Shown one piece after another: positions 44,906-54,284 of a stretch of 64,000 nucleotides of DNA. How positions within the stretch are numbered: position 1 is the first letter of the stretch; each line of letters starts with the position of its first letter. The notes beneath the pieces are model-generated. The model saw only the letters and a program-made list of their open reading frames with translations. It had not been told where the DNA came from and searched no databases. Source of the DNA: Butyrivibrio sp. AC2005 (lineage in GTDB: Bacteria; Bacillota; Clostridia; Lachnospirales; Lachnospiraceae). Position numbers and translations under genes: made by a program. The stretch lies in contig NZ_AUJI01000010.1 of NCBI RefSeq assembly GCF_000424145.1, positions 175,328 through 239,327 of the forward strand, in the 5' to 3' direction.

Positions 44906-46837
44906 ATGGATATAATAGATGCAATTAAAGCAATAGACAAAACACATGAGGACGATGTACTTCACAGATTGACCACTGTCTGGGGCGATTCACTCGATAA
45001 AGAGAATGTTTTACAGGAATACCCCCGTCCACAGTTCGTTCGCGACAGCTACATAAACTTGAACGGAGAATGGGAATATGCCATCTCAAAAAGCGATGTA
45101 CATCCTAAAAAAATGGCTGGTACCATTCTCGTTCCATTTTCACCGGAAACTATTCTTTCAGGCGTCGAAAGACAGCTAAAGCCTGACGAATACTTATGGT
45201 ATAAAAAGAGACTTTCCTCTATAAAACTCCCCTCGAAGGATTCCCGTGTACTTTTACATTTTGGTGCCATTGATCAGCGCGCCATTATTTTCATAAATAG
45301 CACTCCGGTCGGTGCTCATTCCGGCGGATATCTTCCATTTACAATTGATATTACAGAGCAGCTTAAGCCTGAAGCACCCGATGATACTTTATGTCTTGGC
45401 GGGACACTTACAGTGTGTGTTCAGGATGACAGTGACTCCTCCTATCACAGCAGAGGCAAACAGACCTTAAAGCGTGGCGGAATGTATTATACTGCCCAAA
45501 GCGGCATCTGGCAGACAGTATGGCTTGAAATCGTTCCTGCAACGCATATTTCAGCCTACAGAATCATCCCTGACCGCGACCTTGACGTAATCTATGTCAC
45601 AGTTCACACCACCGGTGAATGCCCGATGTCAATTAAGGTAATGGATTCAAAGAGACAGATTCTGAATGCTGAAAATGAAGGCGATACAACCCACAGAAGC
45701 GACAAAAATCGCGATCGTTTTGAATCAGAGGATTTCCATGATTCCTTTAATCACAACTCCGATGAACTTGCCACCTTTTCACCCGATATCGAGAGCAAGG
45801 GCGTATCTAACTACGTTTACTCATGCAAGATAACTATCCCCAAGCCCCATCTATGGAGCCCCGAGGATCCTTATCTCTACCAGGTATGCATCACTGCAGG
45901 GCAGGACGAAGCCTGGACTTACTTTGGAATGCGTTCATTTACTAGACAATTTGACAATGAAGGACATCCTCTGTTTTTCCTTAACGGCAAGCCCTACTTC
46001 CTTAACGGAGTTCTTGACCAGGGCTACTGGCCTGACGGTTTGTATACCGCCCCAAGTGATGAGGCTCTTATTTTTGATATTACAGAGATGAAAAAGCTTG
46101 GCTTTAACATGCTGAGAAAGCATATAAAAATTGAGTCCGCAAGATGGTACTACCACTGCGACAGGCTTGGAATGATCGTTTGGCAGGATATGGTAAGCGG
46201 CGGTTCATCCTATGCGAAGCCCATTGTAACCTACCTTCCCACACTTTTCCCGGGAATCTTTGGTCACATGCCTGATGGTCCGATAAACTATCACATTTTT
46301 TCACGCGAATCTGCCGACGGAAGAAAAGAATGGACACACGAGATGAAGGAGACCATTCAGTATCTGATAAATGTCCCCAGTATATCTGTGTGGGTTCTTT
46401 TCAATGAGGGTTGGGGACAATTCAATGCCTCTGCGGCAACCATACAGGCAAGACAATTTGCTGACAACAGGCTGATTGACCAGGCCAGCGGCTGGTTTGA
46501 CGAAAACGGCGGTGATTTCAGAAGTGTACACAACTATTTCAGACCGCTGGATGTCATTGAAGATAAGAAGCATCGTGCTTTTGTAGTCTCCGAATACGGA
46601 GGATATACCTGCTATATCAAAGGACACAGCAGTGTGGACAGAGTTTTCGGTTATAAGAAGTTTGATACCGTTGCAGATTTCCAAAAAGCTTACCGGCTTT
46701 TAATGGAAGAAACCATAGAGCCCCTTAAGAAAAAGGGGCTCGCAGGTGCCGTTTATACTCAGCTTTCCGATGTTGAAGAGGAAGTAAACGGTATAATGAC
46801 GTATGATCGCAGAAAGAATAAACTATTTATGGCTTAA
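44906..46837 (+). CDS. Glycoside hydrolase family 2 protein (beta-galactosidase/glucuronidase-like)
   Basis: The 643-residue enzyme has the GH2 sugar-binding domain (YINLNGEWEYAISKSD, LLHFGAIDQRAIIFINSTPV, GYLPFTIDITE), an immunoglobulin-like domain and the TIM barrel. The barrel carries the acid/base Glu in FNEGWGQF (near residue 500) and the nucleophile Glu in VSEYGGY (near 561). There is no signal peptide, so it should act on imported oligosaccharides. A hydrophilic stretch of about 50 residues (NRDRFESEDFHDSFNHNSDE, near 250-300) interrupts the Ig-like domain. No transporter is beside it. Which linkage it cleaves cannot be told. Confidence 0.88.
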   Translation: MDIIDAIKAIDKTHEDDVLHRLTTVWGDSLDKENVLQEYPRPQFVRDSYINLNGEWEYAISKSDVHPKKMAGTILVPFSPETILSGVERQLKPDEYLWYKKRLSSIKLPSKDSRVLLHFGAIDQRAIIFINSTPVGAHSGGYLPFTIDITEQLKPEAPDDTLCLGGTLTVCVQDDSDSSYHSRGKQTLKRGGMYYTAQSGIWQTVWLEIVPATHISAYRIIPDRDLDVIYVTVHTTGECPMSIKVMDSKRQILNAENEGDTTHRSDKNRDRFESEDFHDSFNHNSDELATFSPDIESKGVSNYVYSCKITIPKPHLWSPEDPYLYQVCITAGQDEAWTYFGMRSFTRQFDNEGHPLFFLNGKPYFLNGVLDQGYWPDGLYTAPSDEALIFDITEMKKLGFNMLRKHIKIESARWYYHCDRLGMIVWQDMVSGGSSYAKPIVTYLPTLFPGIFGHMPDGPINYHIFSRESADGRKEWTHEMKETIQYLINVPSISVWVLFNEGWGQFNASAATIQARQFADNRLIDQASGWFDENGGDFRSVHNYFRPLDVIEDKKHRAFVVSEYGGYTCYIKGHSSVDRVFGYKKFDTVADFQKAYRLLMEETIEPLKKKGLAGAVYTQLSDVEEEVNGIMTYDRRKNKLFMA

Positions 46838-46842
46838 TAAGA

Positions 46843-46876
46843 CTTCCCCTTTCAAGGGAGAGCTGACGGATGAGGG
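46843..46876. repeat. REP-like palindromic element (copy 7)
   Basis: CTTCCCCTTTCAAGGGAG followed by AGCTGACGGATGAGGG, in the orientation opposite to copies 1-3, between the GH2 gene and the next ORF. Confidence 0.7.
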
Positions 46877-46882
46877 TTCCAA

Positions 46883-47485
46883 ATGCTAAACAGCAAAAAC
46901 ATCTATGATAAACCAAGAGAAATTAATAACTATCACGAAATAAAAGAATTATCCGAAAGAAGAGCTTATCTGCAGCAATTATATGACAGTGCCCCGGAAG
47001 ATGCTGCAAGATGTCTTTCACTTTTTGACAGCAGATATGAACAAAAAGACAACCAGTGGATTGATAAATATATGCGCGCCTTCATGATGCTACTTACCAT
47101 GAACCGTGCTTCCGGTTTGGGCTTTCTAAACAACAAAAGAAAAAAAGAAGTTTCCGGCTATCTCACAGAGCTTGGGCTCGATGACTGCACTATGGATTCT
47201 TTTCAGATTCAGGAATGGGTTGATTTTGCAGCCTGCTACATCGGCTCTTGTACCTCCAGCAAAGCCTACGGCTCTGCCTTCCTTGGTATGATAACAATGC
47301 CCGATAAGAATATCGCCATGAAAATTGCGGCAGATATTGATACCGCTCTTCATGAGGTACCTGAATCCTATGGTCTTTTTGAAAAATCTGAGCCGATTTT
47401 TAATATTTTTAAGGAAACTTATTTCCAGATACTTGAAAAGGGTGAAGATCTATGGCAGGAGTATTTGTCCAGTCGCACACATTAA
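46883..47485 (+). CDS. Uncharacterised alpha-helical protein
   Basis: The 200-residue protein is largely helical, without signal or membrane segments. ELSERRAYLQQLYDSAPEDA and NQWIDKYMRAFMMLLTMNRA are two amphipathic helices and KEVSGYLTELGLDDCT a third. It is not recognised from memory; small helical proteins of this sort occur in Lachnospiraceae. The ATG follows the REP hairpins with GGGTTCCAA upstream, so the ribosome site is poor. It is followed 108 nt later by arcC. Confidence 0.6.
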   Translation: MLNSKNIYDKPREINNYHEIKELSERRAYLQQLYDSAPEDAARCLSLFDSRYEQKDNQWIDKYMRAFMMLLTMNRASGLGFLNNKRKKEVSGYLTELGLDDCTMDSFQIQEWVDFAACYIGSCTSSKAYGSAFLGMITMPDKNIAMKIAADIDTALHEVPESYGLFEKSEPIFNIFKETYFQILEKGEDLWQEYLSSRTH

Positions 47486-47593
47486 AAAACTTTAACGTAA
47501 AGCTTGTATTATACAGTGCAATAATGTATCTCACCATTCCATTTTATGGTATGATTAGACATATTTTTATTAGCATAATCGGGAGGAAACGCA

Positions 47594-48529
47594 ATGGAAA
47601 ACAAGAAGGCCGTTGTATCCCTTGGCCACGAAGCCCTCGGATACACAACCAATGAACAGATGAAAGCCACAAAAGTAACCGCAAAAGCTCTTGCCGATCT
47701 CGTTGAAGCAGGCTACCAGCTGAATATCACTCACAGTAATGGTCCTCAGGTCAGCATGATTCACAAGGCTATGACAGAGCTGCGAAGAATTTACATCGAC
47801 TACACTCCTGCTCCTATGAGTGTTTGTAGCGCAATGAGCCAGGGATATGTAGGCTACGATCTCCAAAACTCCCTGAAAAGCGAGCTCACAAGTCGAGGAA
47901 TATCCACCCCTGTCAGCACAATTCTGACTCAGGTTACTGTTGATCCTTACGATGAGGCTTTCTATGCTCCCACCAAGGTTATCGGAAGATACATGTCCAA
48001 AGAGGACGCTGATAACGAGGTTAAGAAGGGAAACTTTGTACAGGAAGTTCCCGGAAAGGGATACCTTCGTATCGTTGCTGCTCCCAAGCCCATAGATATT
48101 GTAGAAATTGATGCTATCAGAGCTCTTTCAGATGCCGGCCAGATTGTTATCGCCTGCGGAGGCGGCGGAATCCCTGTAATACAGCAGAATCATGTACTAA
48201 AAGGCGCTTCCGCTGTTATTGAAAAGGATGCTATAGCCGGAAAACTTGCCGCTGATCTCGGCGTAGACAGACTTATCATCCTGACTTCTGTTCCTTATGT
48301 TTACAAGGATTTCGGAAAAGAATCTCAGGCACCTATTGAACGTATGAATGTAGCTACTGCAGAAGAATATATCCGTGACGGCCAGTTCGGCGCTACAGAT
48401 ATGCTTCCTAAGATTGAAGCTGCTATTGAATATCTCAGAAAAAATCCTTCAGGAAGTGTTCTTATTACATCTCTTGGAGAGGTTAGCGACGCGCTTAAGG
48501 GTAAGGCAGGAACCTTTATTACTGCATAA
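47594..48529 (+). CDS. arcC: Carbamate kinase
   Basis: The 311-residue kinase interconverts carbamoyl phosphate plus ADP with ATP plus carbamate, the ATP-yielding step of arginine or allantoin fermentation. Landmarks are THSNGPQVSMI, YDLQNSLKSEL, TQVTVDPYDEAF, CGGGGIPVI and VIEKDAIAGKLAADLGVDRL. The N-terminus reads VVSLGHEALGY where the usual form is ALGGNAL, so the first glycine-rich loop is atypical. GGGAGG precedes the ATG. No arcA or arcB accompanies it. Confidence 0.93.
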   Translation: MENKKAVVSLGHEALGYTTNEQMKATKVTAKALADLVEAGYQLNITHSNGPQVSMIHKAMTELRRIYIDYTPAPMSVCSAMSQGYVGYDLQNSLKSELTSRGISTPVSTILTQVTVDPYDEAFYAPTKVIGRYMSKEDADNEVKKGNFVQEVPGKGYLRIVAAPKPIDIVEIDAIRALSDAGQIVIACGGGGIPVIQQNHVLKGASAVIEKDAIAGKLAADLGVDRLIILTSVPYVYKDFGKESQAPIERMNVATAEEYIRDGQFGATDMLPKIEAAIEYLRKNPSGSVLITSLGEVSDALKGKAGTFITA

Positions 48530-48537
48530 AATAATAC

Positions 48538-48616
48538 GCCCCATATATGTAGTGTTTCGCTTCAATCTCGTTGCTTACGCATAATCGATTGAATCGAAGC
48601 ACTACATATATGGGGC
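48538..48616. terminator. Very long bidirectional hairpin between arcC and clpX
   Basis: The outer arms (48538-48554 and 48600-48616) are perfectly complementary over 17 bp, starting GCCCCATATATG. Inner arms CGCTTCAATC/GATTGAATCGAAGC extend the pairing around a 19-nt loop. TTTCTC follows on the plus strand and ATTATTTT on the minus, so it can stop both convergent transcripts. Confidence 0.85.
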
Positions 48617-48639
48617 TTTCTCTTATGCCATCACAAAGA

Positions 48640-50256
48640 TTAATCTACTGTCTTCAGAGGTATCGCCCTAGGCACCTCAGTAGTACGAAGTTCAATTCTC
48701 GGACCGCCTTTTCCTCTGATATAATCACCGGTTATGGTTACATTTCCGATATTATCATCCTTTGGAATTTCATACATAATATCCAGCATGAACTCCTCAA
48801 TAATAGCGCGCAGAGCTCTGGCTCCGGTATCCTTTTCCATAGCCTTTTCAGCTATTGCCTCAAGTGCATCATCGTCAAACTCAAGATTAACCTCATCAAG
48901 TGCAAGCAGTTTCTGGTACTGCTTAAGTATTGCATTTTTGGGCTCTTTCAGGATCTCCACAAGCATCTCCTTTGACAATCCCTTGAGCGTACAAATGATG
49001 GGAAGTCTTCCCAAAAACTCAGGAATCATTCCAAACTTCTTAAGATCATCTATTGTAACTTTTGTAATAAGATCAGGATCCTTATCCCACTTATCCTTAA
49101 GATCGGCATCAAAGCCTATAGAAGTCTGCTTATTCAGACGCTGCTTTATTATCTCCTCAAGCTCCGGAAAAGCACCACCACAGATGAACAGAATATTTCT
49201 GGTATTTACTGTTGCCATAGGAACCATAGCATTCTTGCTGCTGGCGCCTACAGGAACCTCAACATCAGATCCCTCGAGAAGCTTAAGCATACCCTGCTGA
49301 ACAGACTCACCGCTTACATCTCTTGAGGTTGTATTCTTTTTCTTCGCAATCTTATCAATCTCATCTATGAAAATAATACCCTGCTGAGCCTTATCAATAT
49401 CATTTCCGGCTGCAGCAAGAAGCTTACTTACAACGCTCTCTATATCGTCACCGATATATCCTGCCTCTGTCAGAGATGTCGCATCTGTTATGGCAAGCGG
49501 CACATCAAGAAGCTTAGCAAGTGTTTTAACAAGATATGTCTTTCCACTACCTGTTGGTCCGATCATGAGAATATTTGACTTCTCAATCTCTATATCATCC
49601 ATTGTACCTGTCTTAACACGCTTATAATGATTATAAACAGCCACTGAAATTATCTTTTTTGCCTGCTCCTGACCAATAACATAATCGTCAAGCTTACCCT
49701 TGATGATATGCGGTGCAGGTATATTATCAATGCTAAACTCAGGCTTTACCTTGATATCTTCTTCCTTCTTCTTTTTTATCTTCTGAGAATTAGGAATACC
49801 ACCGGAATTCATAAAGTTTCCTAAATCCATGAAATTCAATCCAGGTATTCCTGAATGCTTATTAAGCTCATTCATCAGGTCTGGATTATTCAAAAGATTC
49901 TGATAGTCAAACTGGCTGACAGTATCCATAGTCTTATGCATACAATCATCGCAGACACTTATACCGTTTGGAAGATGGAACATCTTGCCGGCCTTGCTCT
50001 CAGGTCGTCTGCATATAAAGCAGACATCCTCATAGTCGCTTTCCTTATTGGAAGCATTGCCTGATTCATTACCTGAATTATTGCCTGAATCCTTGCTCGT
50101 CTCCTTATCTCCGTTTACATTACCTGAATCAATTACATCAACTGAATTGTCACTTTTATTATCACTTGTTTTATTTATATCTCTCTTTATTTCAGATTCC
50201 GGAACCTCTCTGAAATCAAGCTCATCATTATCTTTATTATCAAAATTATTACCCAT
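48640..50256 (-). CDS. clpX: ATP-dependent Clp protease, ATPase subunit ClpX
   Basis: ClpX unfolds proteins and feeds them to ClpP. The 538-residue protein carries an N-terminal Asn/Asp/Ser-rich extension of about 75 residues (VNGDKETSKDSGNNSGNESG), then the zinc-binding domain (CFICRRPE, ISVCDDCMHKT), Walker A GPTGSGKTYLVKTL near residue 233, Walker B GIIFIDEIDKI and sensor motifs (GLSKEMLVEIL, GARALRAIIEEFMLDIMYE). A normal ClpX is about 420 residues, so the extension and an internal Gly/Ile-rich linker account for the excess. It is not next to clpP or tig here. Confidence 0.94.
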   Translation of the reverse strand: MGNNFDNKDNDELDFREVPESEIKRDINKTSDNKSDNSVDVIDSGNVNGDKETSKDSGNNSGNESGNASNKESDYEDVCFICRRPESKAGKMFHLPNGISVCDDCMHKTMDTVSQFDYQNLLNNPDLMNELNKHSGIPGLNFMDLGNFMNSGGIPNSQKIKKKKEEDIKVKPEFSIDNIPAPHIIKGKLDDYVIGQEQAKKIISVAVYNHYKRVKTGTMDDIEIEKSNILMIGPTGSGKTYLVKTLAKLLDVPLAITDATSLTEAGYIGDDIESVVSKLLAAAGNDIDKAQQGIIFIDEIDKIAKKKNTTSRDVSGESVQQGMLKLLEGSDVEVPVGASSKNAMVPMATVNTRNILFICGGAFPELEEIIKQRLNKQTSIGFDADLKDKWDKDPDLITKVTIDDLKKFGMIPEFLGRLPIICTLKGLSKEMLVEILKEPKNAILKQYQKLLALDEVNLEFDDDALEAIAEKAMEKDTGARALRAIIEEFMLDIMYEIPKDDNIGNVTITGDYIRGKGGPRIELRTTEVPRAIPLKTVD

Positions 50257-50384
50257 TATGTTTTCTCCGTTAAGTTAGTTTCTGTGCTTTAAGCTTTTTA
50301 CTATTCATTTCATACAATCTAATGCCCATACACCATTATATGCGCGCCTCCGCCCTGCTTCAAGTAAAGAAACTATGAAATATA

Positions 50385-50427
50385 AAAACCCTCTTTATCG
50401 GTTAATCAATCCGACAAAGAGGGTTTT
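50385..50427. terminator. Bidirectional terminator after the HtrA-like gene
   Basis: AAAACCCTCTTT and AAAGAGGGTTTT, extended by TCGG/CCGA, pair perfectly around a 9-nt loop. T-runs are present on both strands. It lies 74 nt after the htrA stop (minus). Confidence 0.88.
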
Positions 50428-50500
50428 CATTGATTCATACAGCACTCTTCCCTTTATTATCATGCGATTGAATCAAATCAAAAAATATAATTATCATTCT

Positions 50501-52309
50501 TTAGTTTCCGAAATTAAAACCAAATCCGAAGGGACTCTGGAAAGGATCAAGCTCATCACTCTGCTGGCCCTGTCCCTGACTACCCTGACCTTCTTCCTGC
50601 TTTGCATCGGGCTGCTTCTCACCCTGATAAGTCTTGTTATCAGCACCGCTGTCTGACTGTACTGTAGGCTTTGAACCAAGAGTAACGGTTATCTCCTGAT
50701 CCTGGTAACCACCCTCTGCCTGTCTCTGCACTGTAACGGTAACAGTCTCACCTGCTTCATAATAAGCAAGTCTGTTCTGAAGATCATCCATTGATGAAAT
50801 TTCTTTTCCGTCAAACTTTGTTATGATATCACCTTCCTGAATACCTGCTGCCTTAGCGCCGCCATCCTCGGAAACACCTGCAACATATACTCCAAGAGGA
50901 AGTCCATACATCTGTGATACATCTGAAGTTACACTAACACCTGAAATACCGATGTAACCTCTGTTATCCTCAGAAACCTTAGCACGTGTCTTCTCTGTCA
51001 TAAGCTGTTCAATGATAGGCTTAGCAGTTGAAATCGGTATTGCATATCCCATGCCTTCTATAGCTTCGCCACCAATCTTATTTGAGTTAATACCAATGAC
51101 TTCACCACTTATGTTAAGAAGCGCACCACCTGAGTTACCGGGATTAATAGCTGCACTTGTCTGTACAAAAGTTCCCTGCTTACTGTCATCAAGATCTATT
51201 ACACGATTCACAGCACTGATGACACCTGTTGTAACCGACTGTCCATATCCAAGAGCATTACCTATTGCAATTGCAGGTTCGCCAAGTGTAAGTGAATTGG
51301 AATCTCCAAGAGTTGCTATTGCTATTGCATTCTTTGTCTCAACACTAAGATCACTAAGCTGAACAGCTATAACTGCCAGATCCATGTTGGAATCTGTTCC
51401 CTTAACCTCTGCCTTTGCAGTATTCTCATCTACAAACTGAACCTCAAGAGAATCAGCACCTTCAATAACATGATAGTTAGTAGCGATAAGGAGCTCTGTC
51501 TCATTTGTACCTACAATGATACCTGATCCTGAAGCTGTAAGCTCCTGGCTATATGTCTGTCCAAAATATGAAGCAGACTGTGTATAGTTATTGTTGATTG
51601 AAACCATAGCAGGCATTGCCTTGGCAACAACCTCTGTAACATCTGTCACAACTGTTCTTGAATTCTCAACAGTTTCAGTCTGAGCAATTCCTGACTCAGC
51701 ATTGTTTGCAGTAATAGTAGAGTCTATTGCATTCTCATCAGCCTGTGCCTGATTGTTGTTATTCACAGCGCTATCCGAAGAACCCTTCTCCTTTGCTTCC
51801 TGCTTGTCTTCATTTCCGGCATCTGCCTTATCCTGTATAGCTGCAGGCATTTGGGAAATCTTTGTCATGCTGTAATATCCTGCTCCAAGTCCGAGGAAAA
51901 GAACGAGTGCAATGGCAATTGCTGCTGCAACTTTCTTCCCTGTTCCCTTTTTGTGAGGTCCGTTTCCACCATTCATACCGGGCTGATTGTAAGAATACTG
52001 GTAATTACCATATGTATTTTTGTTACCATAGTTGTAATTACCATAGCTATTGCCATTCTGATTGTAATTACCGTTCTGATTGTAGTTACCATTCTGGTTA
52101 TAATTACCACTCTGGTTGTAGTTACCGTTAGCGTTGTTCATCCCGTTGGATTCACTGCTCATTCCGTTATATCCACCATATGTTCCGCCATTGTTGTTAC
52201 TACTGTTTTGATTATAACCACCGTAACCTCCGCTCTGGTTATCTGAGCTGTAGGTGTTTCCCCCACCTTCTACTTTGTTTTGCTCATTATTCTCATTATC
52301 AAACATCAT
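50501..52309 (-). CDS. htrA: HtrA/DegP-like membrane-anchored serine protease with PDZ domain
   Basis: The 602-residue protein handles misfolded surface proteins. Residues 1-120 are a Gly/Asn/Gln-rich tail with five NYNQNGN-type repeats, followed by one membrane helix (KVAAAIAIALVLFLGLGAGY, near 125). The S1C protease domain has the triad His in ATNYHVIEGAD (near 277), Asp in NMDLAVIAV (near 308) and Ser in NPGNSGGALL (near 390). A PDZ domain follows (about 450-540, GDIITKFDGKEISSMDDLQ), then an Asp/Gln-rich tail. All catalytic residues are present. Two ATGs in tandem give starts one codon apart. Confidence 0.93.
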   Translation of the reverse strand: MMFDNENNEQNKVEGGGNTYSSDNQSGGYGGYNQNSSNNNGGTYGGYNGMSSESNGMNNANGNYNQSGNYNQNGNYNQNGNYNQNGNSYGNYNYGNKNTYGNYQYSYNQPGMNGGNGPHKKGTGKKVAAAIAIALVLFLGLGAGYYSMTKISQMPAAIQDKADAGNEDKQEAKEKGSSDSAVNNNNQAQADENAIDSTITANNAESGIAQTETVENSRTVVTDVTEVVAKAMPAMVSINNNYTQSASYFGQTYSQELTASGSGIIVGTNETELLIATNYHVIEGADSLEVQFVDENTAKAEVKGTDSNMDLAVIAVQLSDLSVETKNAIAIATLGDSNSLTLGEPAIAIGNALGYGQSVTTGVISAVNRVIDLDDSKQGTFVQTSAAINPGNSGGALLNISGEVIGINSNKIGGEAIEGMGYAIPISTAKPIIEQLMTEKTRAKVSEDNRGYIGISGVSVTSDVSQMYGLPLGVYVAGVSEDGGAKAAGIQEGDIITKFDGKEISSMDDLQNRLAYYEAGETVTVTVQRQAEGGYQDQEITVTLGSKPTVQSDSGADNKTYQGEKQPDAKQEEGQGSQGQGQQSDELDPFQSPFGFGFNFGN

Positions 52310-52463
52310 CCATTACCTTCTTTCTTTGATAAACTTTTTGATAAATTATATTTTTCTCTTTGCATGTACTCAGTATAGAAAGAGAATGTGACGAAATTGT
52401 GATAAAAGTATCAAAAAAATATTTCTTATACTTAAATTGAACCTAAAAGATAATTTCAAAAAA

Positions 52464-52492
52464 GCCGGCACAAGGCTTTTTCTTGTACCGGC
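52464..52492 (-). terminator. Intrinsic terminator
   Basis: GCCGGTACAAG and CTTGTGCCGGC (minus strand) pair with one mismatch around a 6-nt loop, followed by TTTTTTG. It ends the transcript of the small ORF at 52515. Confidence 0.85.
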
Positions 52493-52514
52493 AACCGTAT
52501 ATTTCTAATTTTTC

Positions 52515-52793
52515 CTAATAATAAAAATCGTCTTCTTCAATCACTTGGATTTCCATATATTCAAATGGAATTTCCTCAATAAATGCATCCTTTGTAAAAC
52601 GACACTTATTATGAAGCTGAAAGTCATGGACCGTTGACTTAAGCCATATTGGCTTACTAAGATCAAGCTCGTAGCAGGCCTTTTCAATAGCATTCATAAC
52701 CTTGTGTGTTCTGGTATCCATCGTATTATCTTCAATAGTAACATCTTTCAACAAATGATTATCATTAATTAGCCGAACCCAAAGTCTAAACAT
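52515..52793 (-). CDS. Small uncharacterised protein
   Basis: A 92-residue acidic protein (MFRLWVRLINDNHLLKDVTI to IEEDDFYY). The ATG at 52793 follows GGAG by 11 nt; TTG starts further up are alternatives. NAIEKACYELDLSKPIWL and EFMEIQ-like (EYMEIQVIEEDDF) stretches suggest a compact alpha/beta fold. It is not recognised beyond a feel of conserved Lachnospiraceae proteins. It lies downstream of galE on the same strand and ends in a clear terminator. Confidence 0.6.
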   Translation of the reverse strand: MFRLWVRLINDNHLLKDVTIEDNTMDTRTHKVMNAIEKACYELDLSKPIWLKSTVHDFQLHNKCRFTKDAFIEEIPFEYMEIQVIEEDDFYY

Positions 52794-52847
52794 TAACTCA
52801 AAATCTCCATATAACTTATCTTTTCCGGTCAAATGTCATATATCTAA

Positions 52848-52876
52848 TTAAGGGAAGGCTACACACCTTCCCTTAA
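52848..52876 (-). terminator. Hairpin after galE
   Basis: TTAAGGGAAGG and CCTTCCCTTAA form a perfect 11-bp palindromic stem with a 7-nt loop. The T-run is short, so termination may be partial and allow read-through into the small ORF. Confidence 0.6.
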
Positions 52877-52918
52877 ATCAACTAATTCATTAACCTGATA
52901 TTCTAATTGTCAGTGTAA

Positions 52919-53935
52919 TTAGTCCTCATAACCATTAGGATTCTGGCTCTGCCATCTCCAGGAATCTTCACACATCTCGCGAATGCCGTTCTGTGCCTTC
53001 CAGCCAAGCTCCTTCTCTGCCTTATCAGCATTGGAGTAGCAGGTAGCGATGTCTCCCGCACGTCTGGGCTGAATCTCGTAAGGAATCTTCACTCCGTTAG
53101 CTTCCTCGAAATTCTTAACAATATCAAGAACACTGTAACCAACACCTGTACCAAGATTGTAGATTGAAAGACCACTGCCGGGCTCTAATTTCTTAAGAGC
53201 CTTAACATGTCCTACTGCAAGGTCTACTACATGGATGTAATCACGGACACCTGTTCCGTCCGGAGTATCATAGTCATTACCAAATACGTTCAGCTTAGGA
53301 AGTCTGCCAACCGCAACCTGTGTAATATAAGGCATAAGGTTGTTAGGAATTCCGTTAGGATTTTCACCGATAGTTCCGCTCTTGTGAGCTCCGATAGGAT
53401 TGAAGTATCTAAGAAGAACTACGTTCCATTCCTTATCTGCAAACTGCATATCTGTAAGAACCTGCTCAAGCATTGACTTGGTCCAGCCATAAGGGTTTGT
53501 GCACTGTCCCTTAGGGCACTCCTCTGTAATCGGAATAAATGCAGGATTACCATAAACTGTAGCGGATGAAGAGAAGATGATATTCTTGCATCCATGCTGT
53601 CTCATAACATCAACAAGTGTAAGTGTTCCGCCAATGTTATTCTCATAGTATTCCCAAGGCTTCTGCACTGACTCGCCAACAGCCTTAAGACCTGCAAAGT
53701 GAATAACACTGTCAATCTTCTCCTTAGTGAAGATCTCTTCAAGGCCCTTTCTGTCTCGTATATCTGTCTTATAAAAAGGAACCTTCTTGCCTGTAATTGC
53801 TTCAACTCGTCCAAGAACCTTCTCGCTTGCATTAGCAAGGTTGTCCATAACAACTACATCATAGCCTGCGTTCTGAAGCTCTACTACTGTGTGGCTTCCG
53901 ATATATCCGGCACCACCTGTAACTAATATTGCCAT
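52919..53935 (-). CDS. galE: UDP-glucose 4-epimerase
   Basis: GalE interconverts UDP-glucose and UDP-galactose with bound NAD. The 338-residue protein starts [20 protein letters not shown] (GxxGxxG), has SSSATVYG with the catalytic Ser and [12 protein letters not shown] with the YxxxK pair, and [13 protein letters not shown] near the centre. Length is normal. GGGAGG precedes the ATG. It is downstream of a UDP-sugar pyrophosphorylase (54285-55511) with a repeat array between; together they would supply UDP-galactose for glycans. Confidence 0.96.
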   Translation of the reverse strand: MAILVTGGAGYIGSHTVVELQNAGYDVVVMDNLANASEKVLGRVEAITGKKVPFYKTDIRDRKGLEEIFTKEKIDSVIHFAGLKAVGESVQKPWEYYENNIGGTLTLVDVMRQHGCKNIIFSSSATVYGNPAFIPITEECPKGQCTNPYGWTKSMLEQVLTDMQFADKEWNVVLLRYFNPIGAHKSGTIGENPNGIPNNLMPYITQVAVGRLPKLNVFGNDYDTPDGTGVRDYIHVVDLAVGHVKALKKLEPGSGLSIYNLGTGVGYSVLDIVKNFEEANGVKIPYEIQPRRAGDIATCYSNADKAEKELGWKAQNGIREMCEDSWRWQSQNPNGYED

Positions 53936-53951
53936 ACTCTGTCCTCCCTAT

Positions 53952-54277
53952 TTCCCCTCATCCGTCAGCTTCGCTGCCACCTTCCCCCCAAGGGGAAGGC
54001 TTTAATACTTTACTTACCAAAGGCAGATTGCTTTACTATTTTGCCTTCCCCTTGGGGGGAAGACTTTAATACTTTACTTACCAAAGGTAGATTGCTTTAC
54101 TATTTTGCCTTCCCCTTGGGGGGAAGACTTTAATACTTTACTTACCAAAGGTAGATTGCTTTACTATTTTGCCTTCCCCTTGGGGGAAGACTTTAATACT
54201 TTACTTACCAAAGGTAGATTGCTTTACTATTTTGCCTTCCCCTTGGGGGGAAGGTGGCGCGCAGCGCCGGATGAGGG
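53952..54277. repeat. Inverted pair of REP-like elements with amplified spacer (copies 8 and 9)
   Basis: The left end reads CCCCTCATCCGTCAGCTTCGCTGCC...AAGGGGAAGGC, and the right end at 54233-54277 is the same type in inverted orientation (GCCTTCCCCTTGGGGGGAAGG, then GGATGAGGGG). The inner part is a tandem array (next entry). The complete block is bounded by matching inverted sequences, like a small MITE-type insertion. Confidence 0.8.
54000..54254. repeat. 64-bp tandem repeat, four copies
   Basis: CTTTAATACTTTACTTACC starts at 54000, 54064, 54128 and 54191. The period is 64 bp, with one 63-bp copy. Each copy ends in the GCCTTCCCCTTGGGGGGAAG half of the REP palindrome. Copies are nearly identical, differing at one G/A and one G deletion, so the amplification is recent. 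Forward ORFs here are artefacts of the repetition. Confidence 0.93.
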
Positions 54278-54284
54278 GTACTAT

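Noticed and set aside
50375..50656. Plus-strand ORF of 93 codons over the htrA end
   Set aside because: It begins in a terminator hairpin and runs antisense to the htrA tail.
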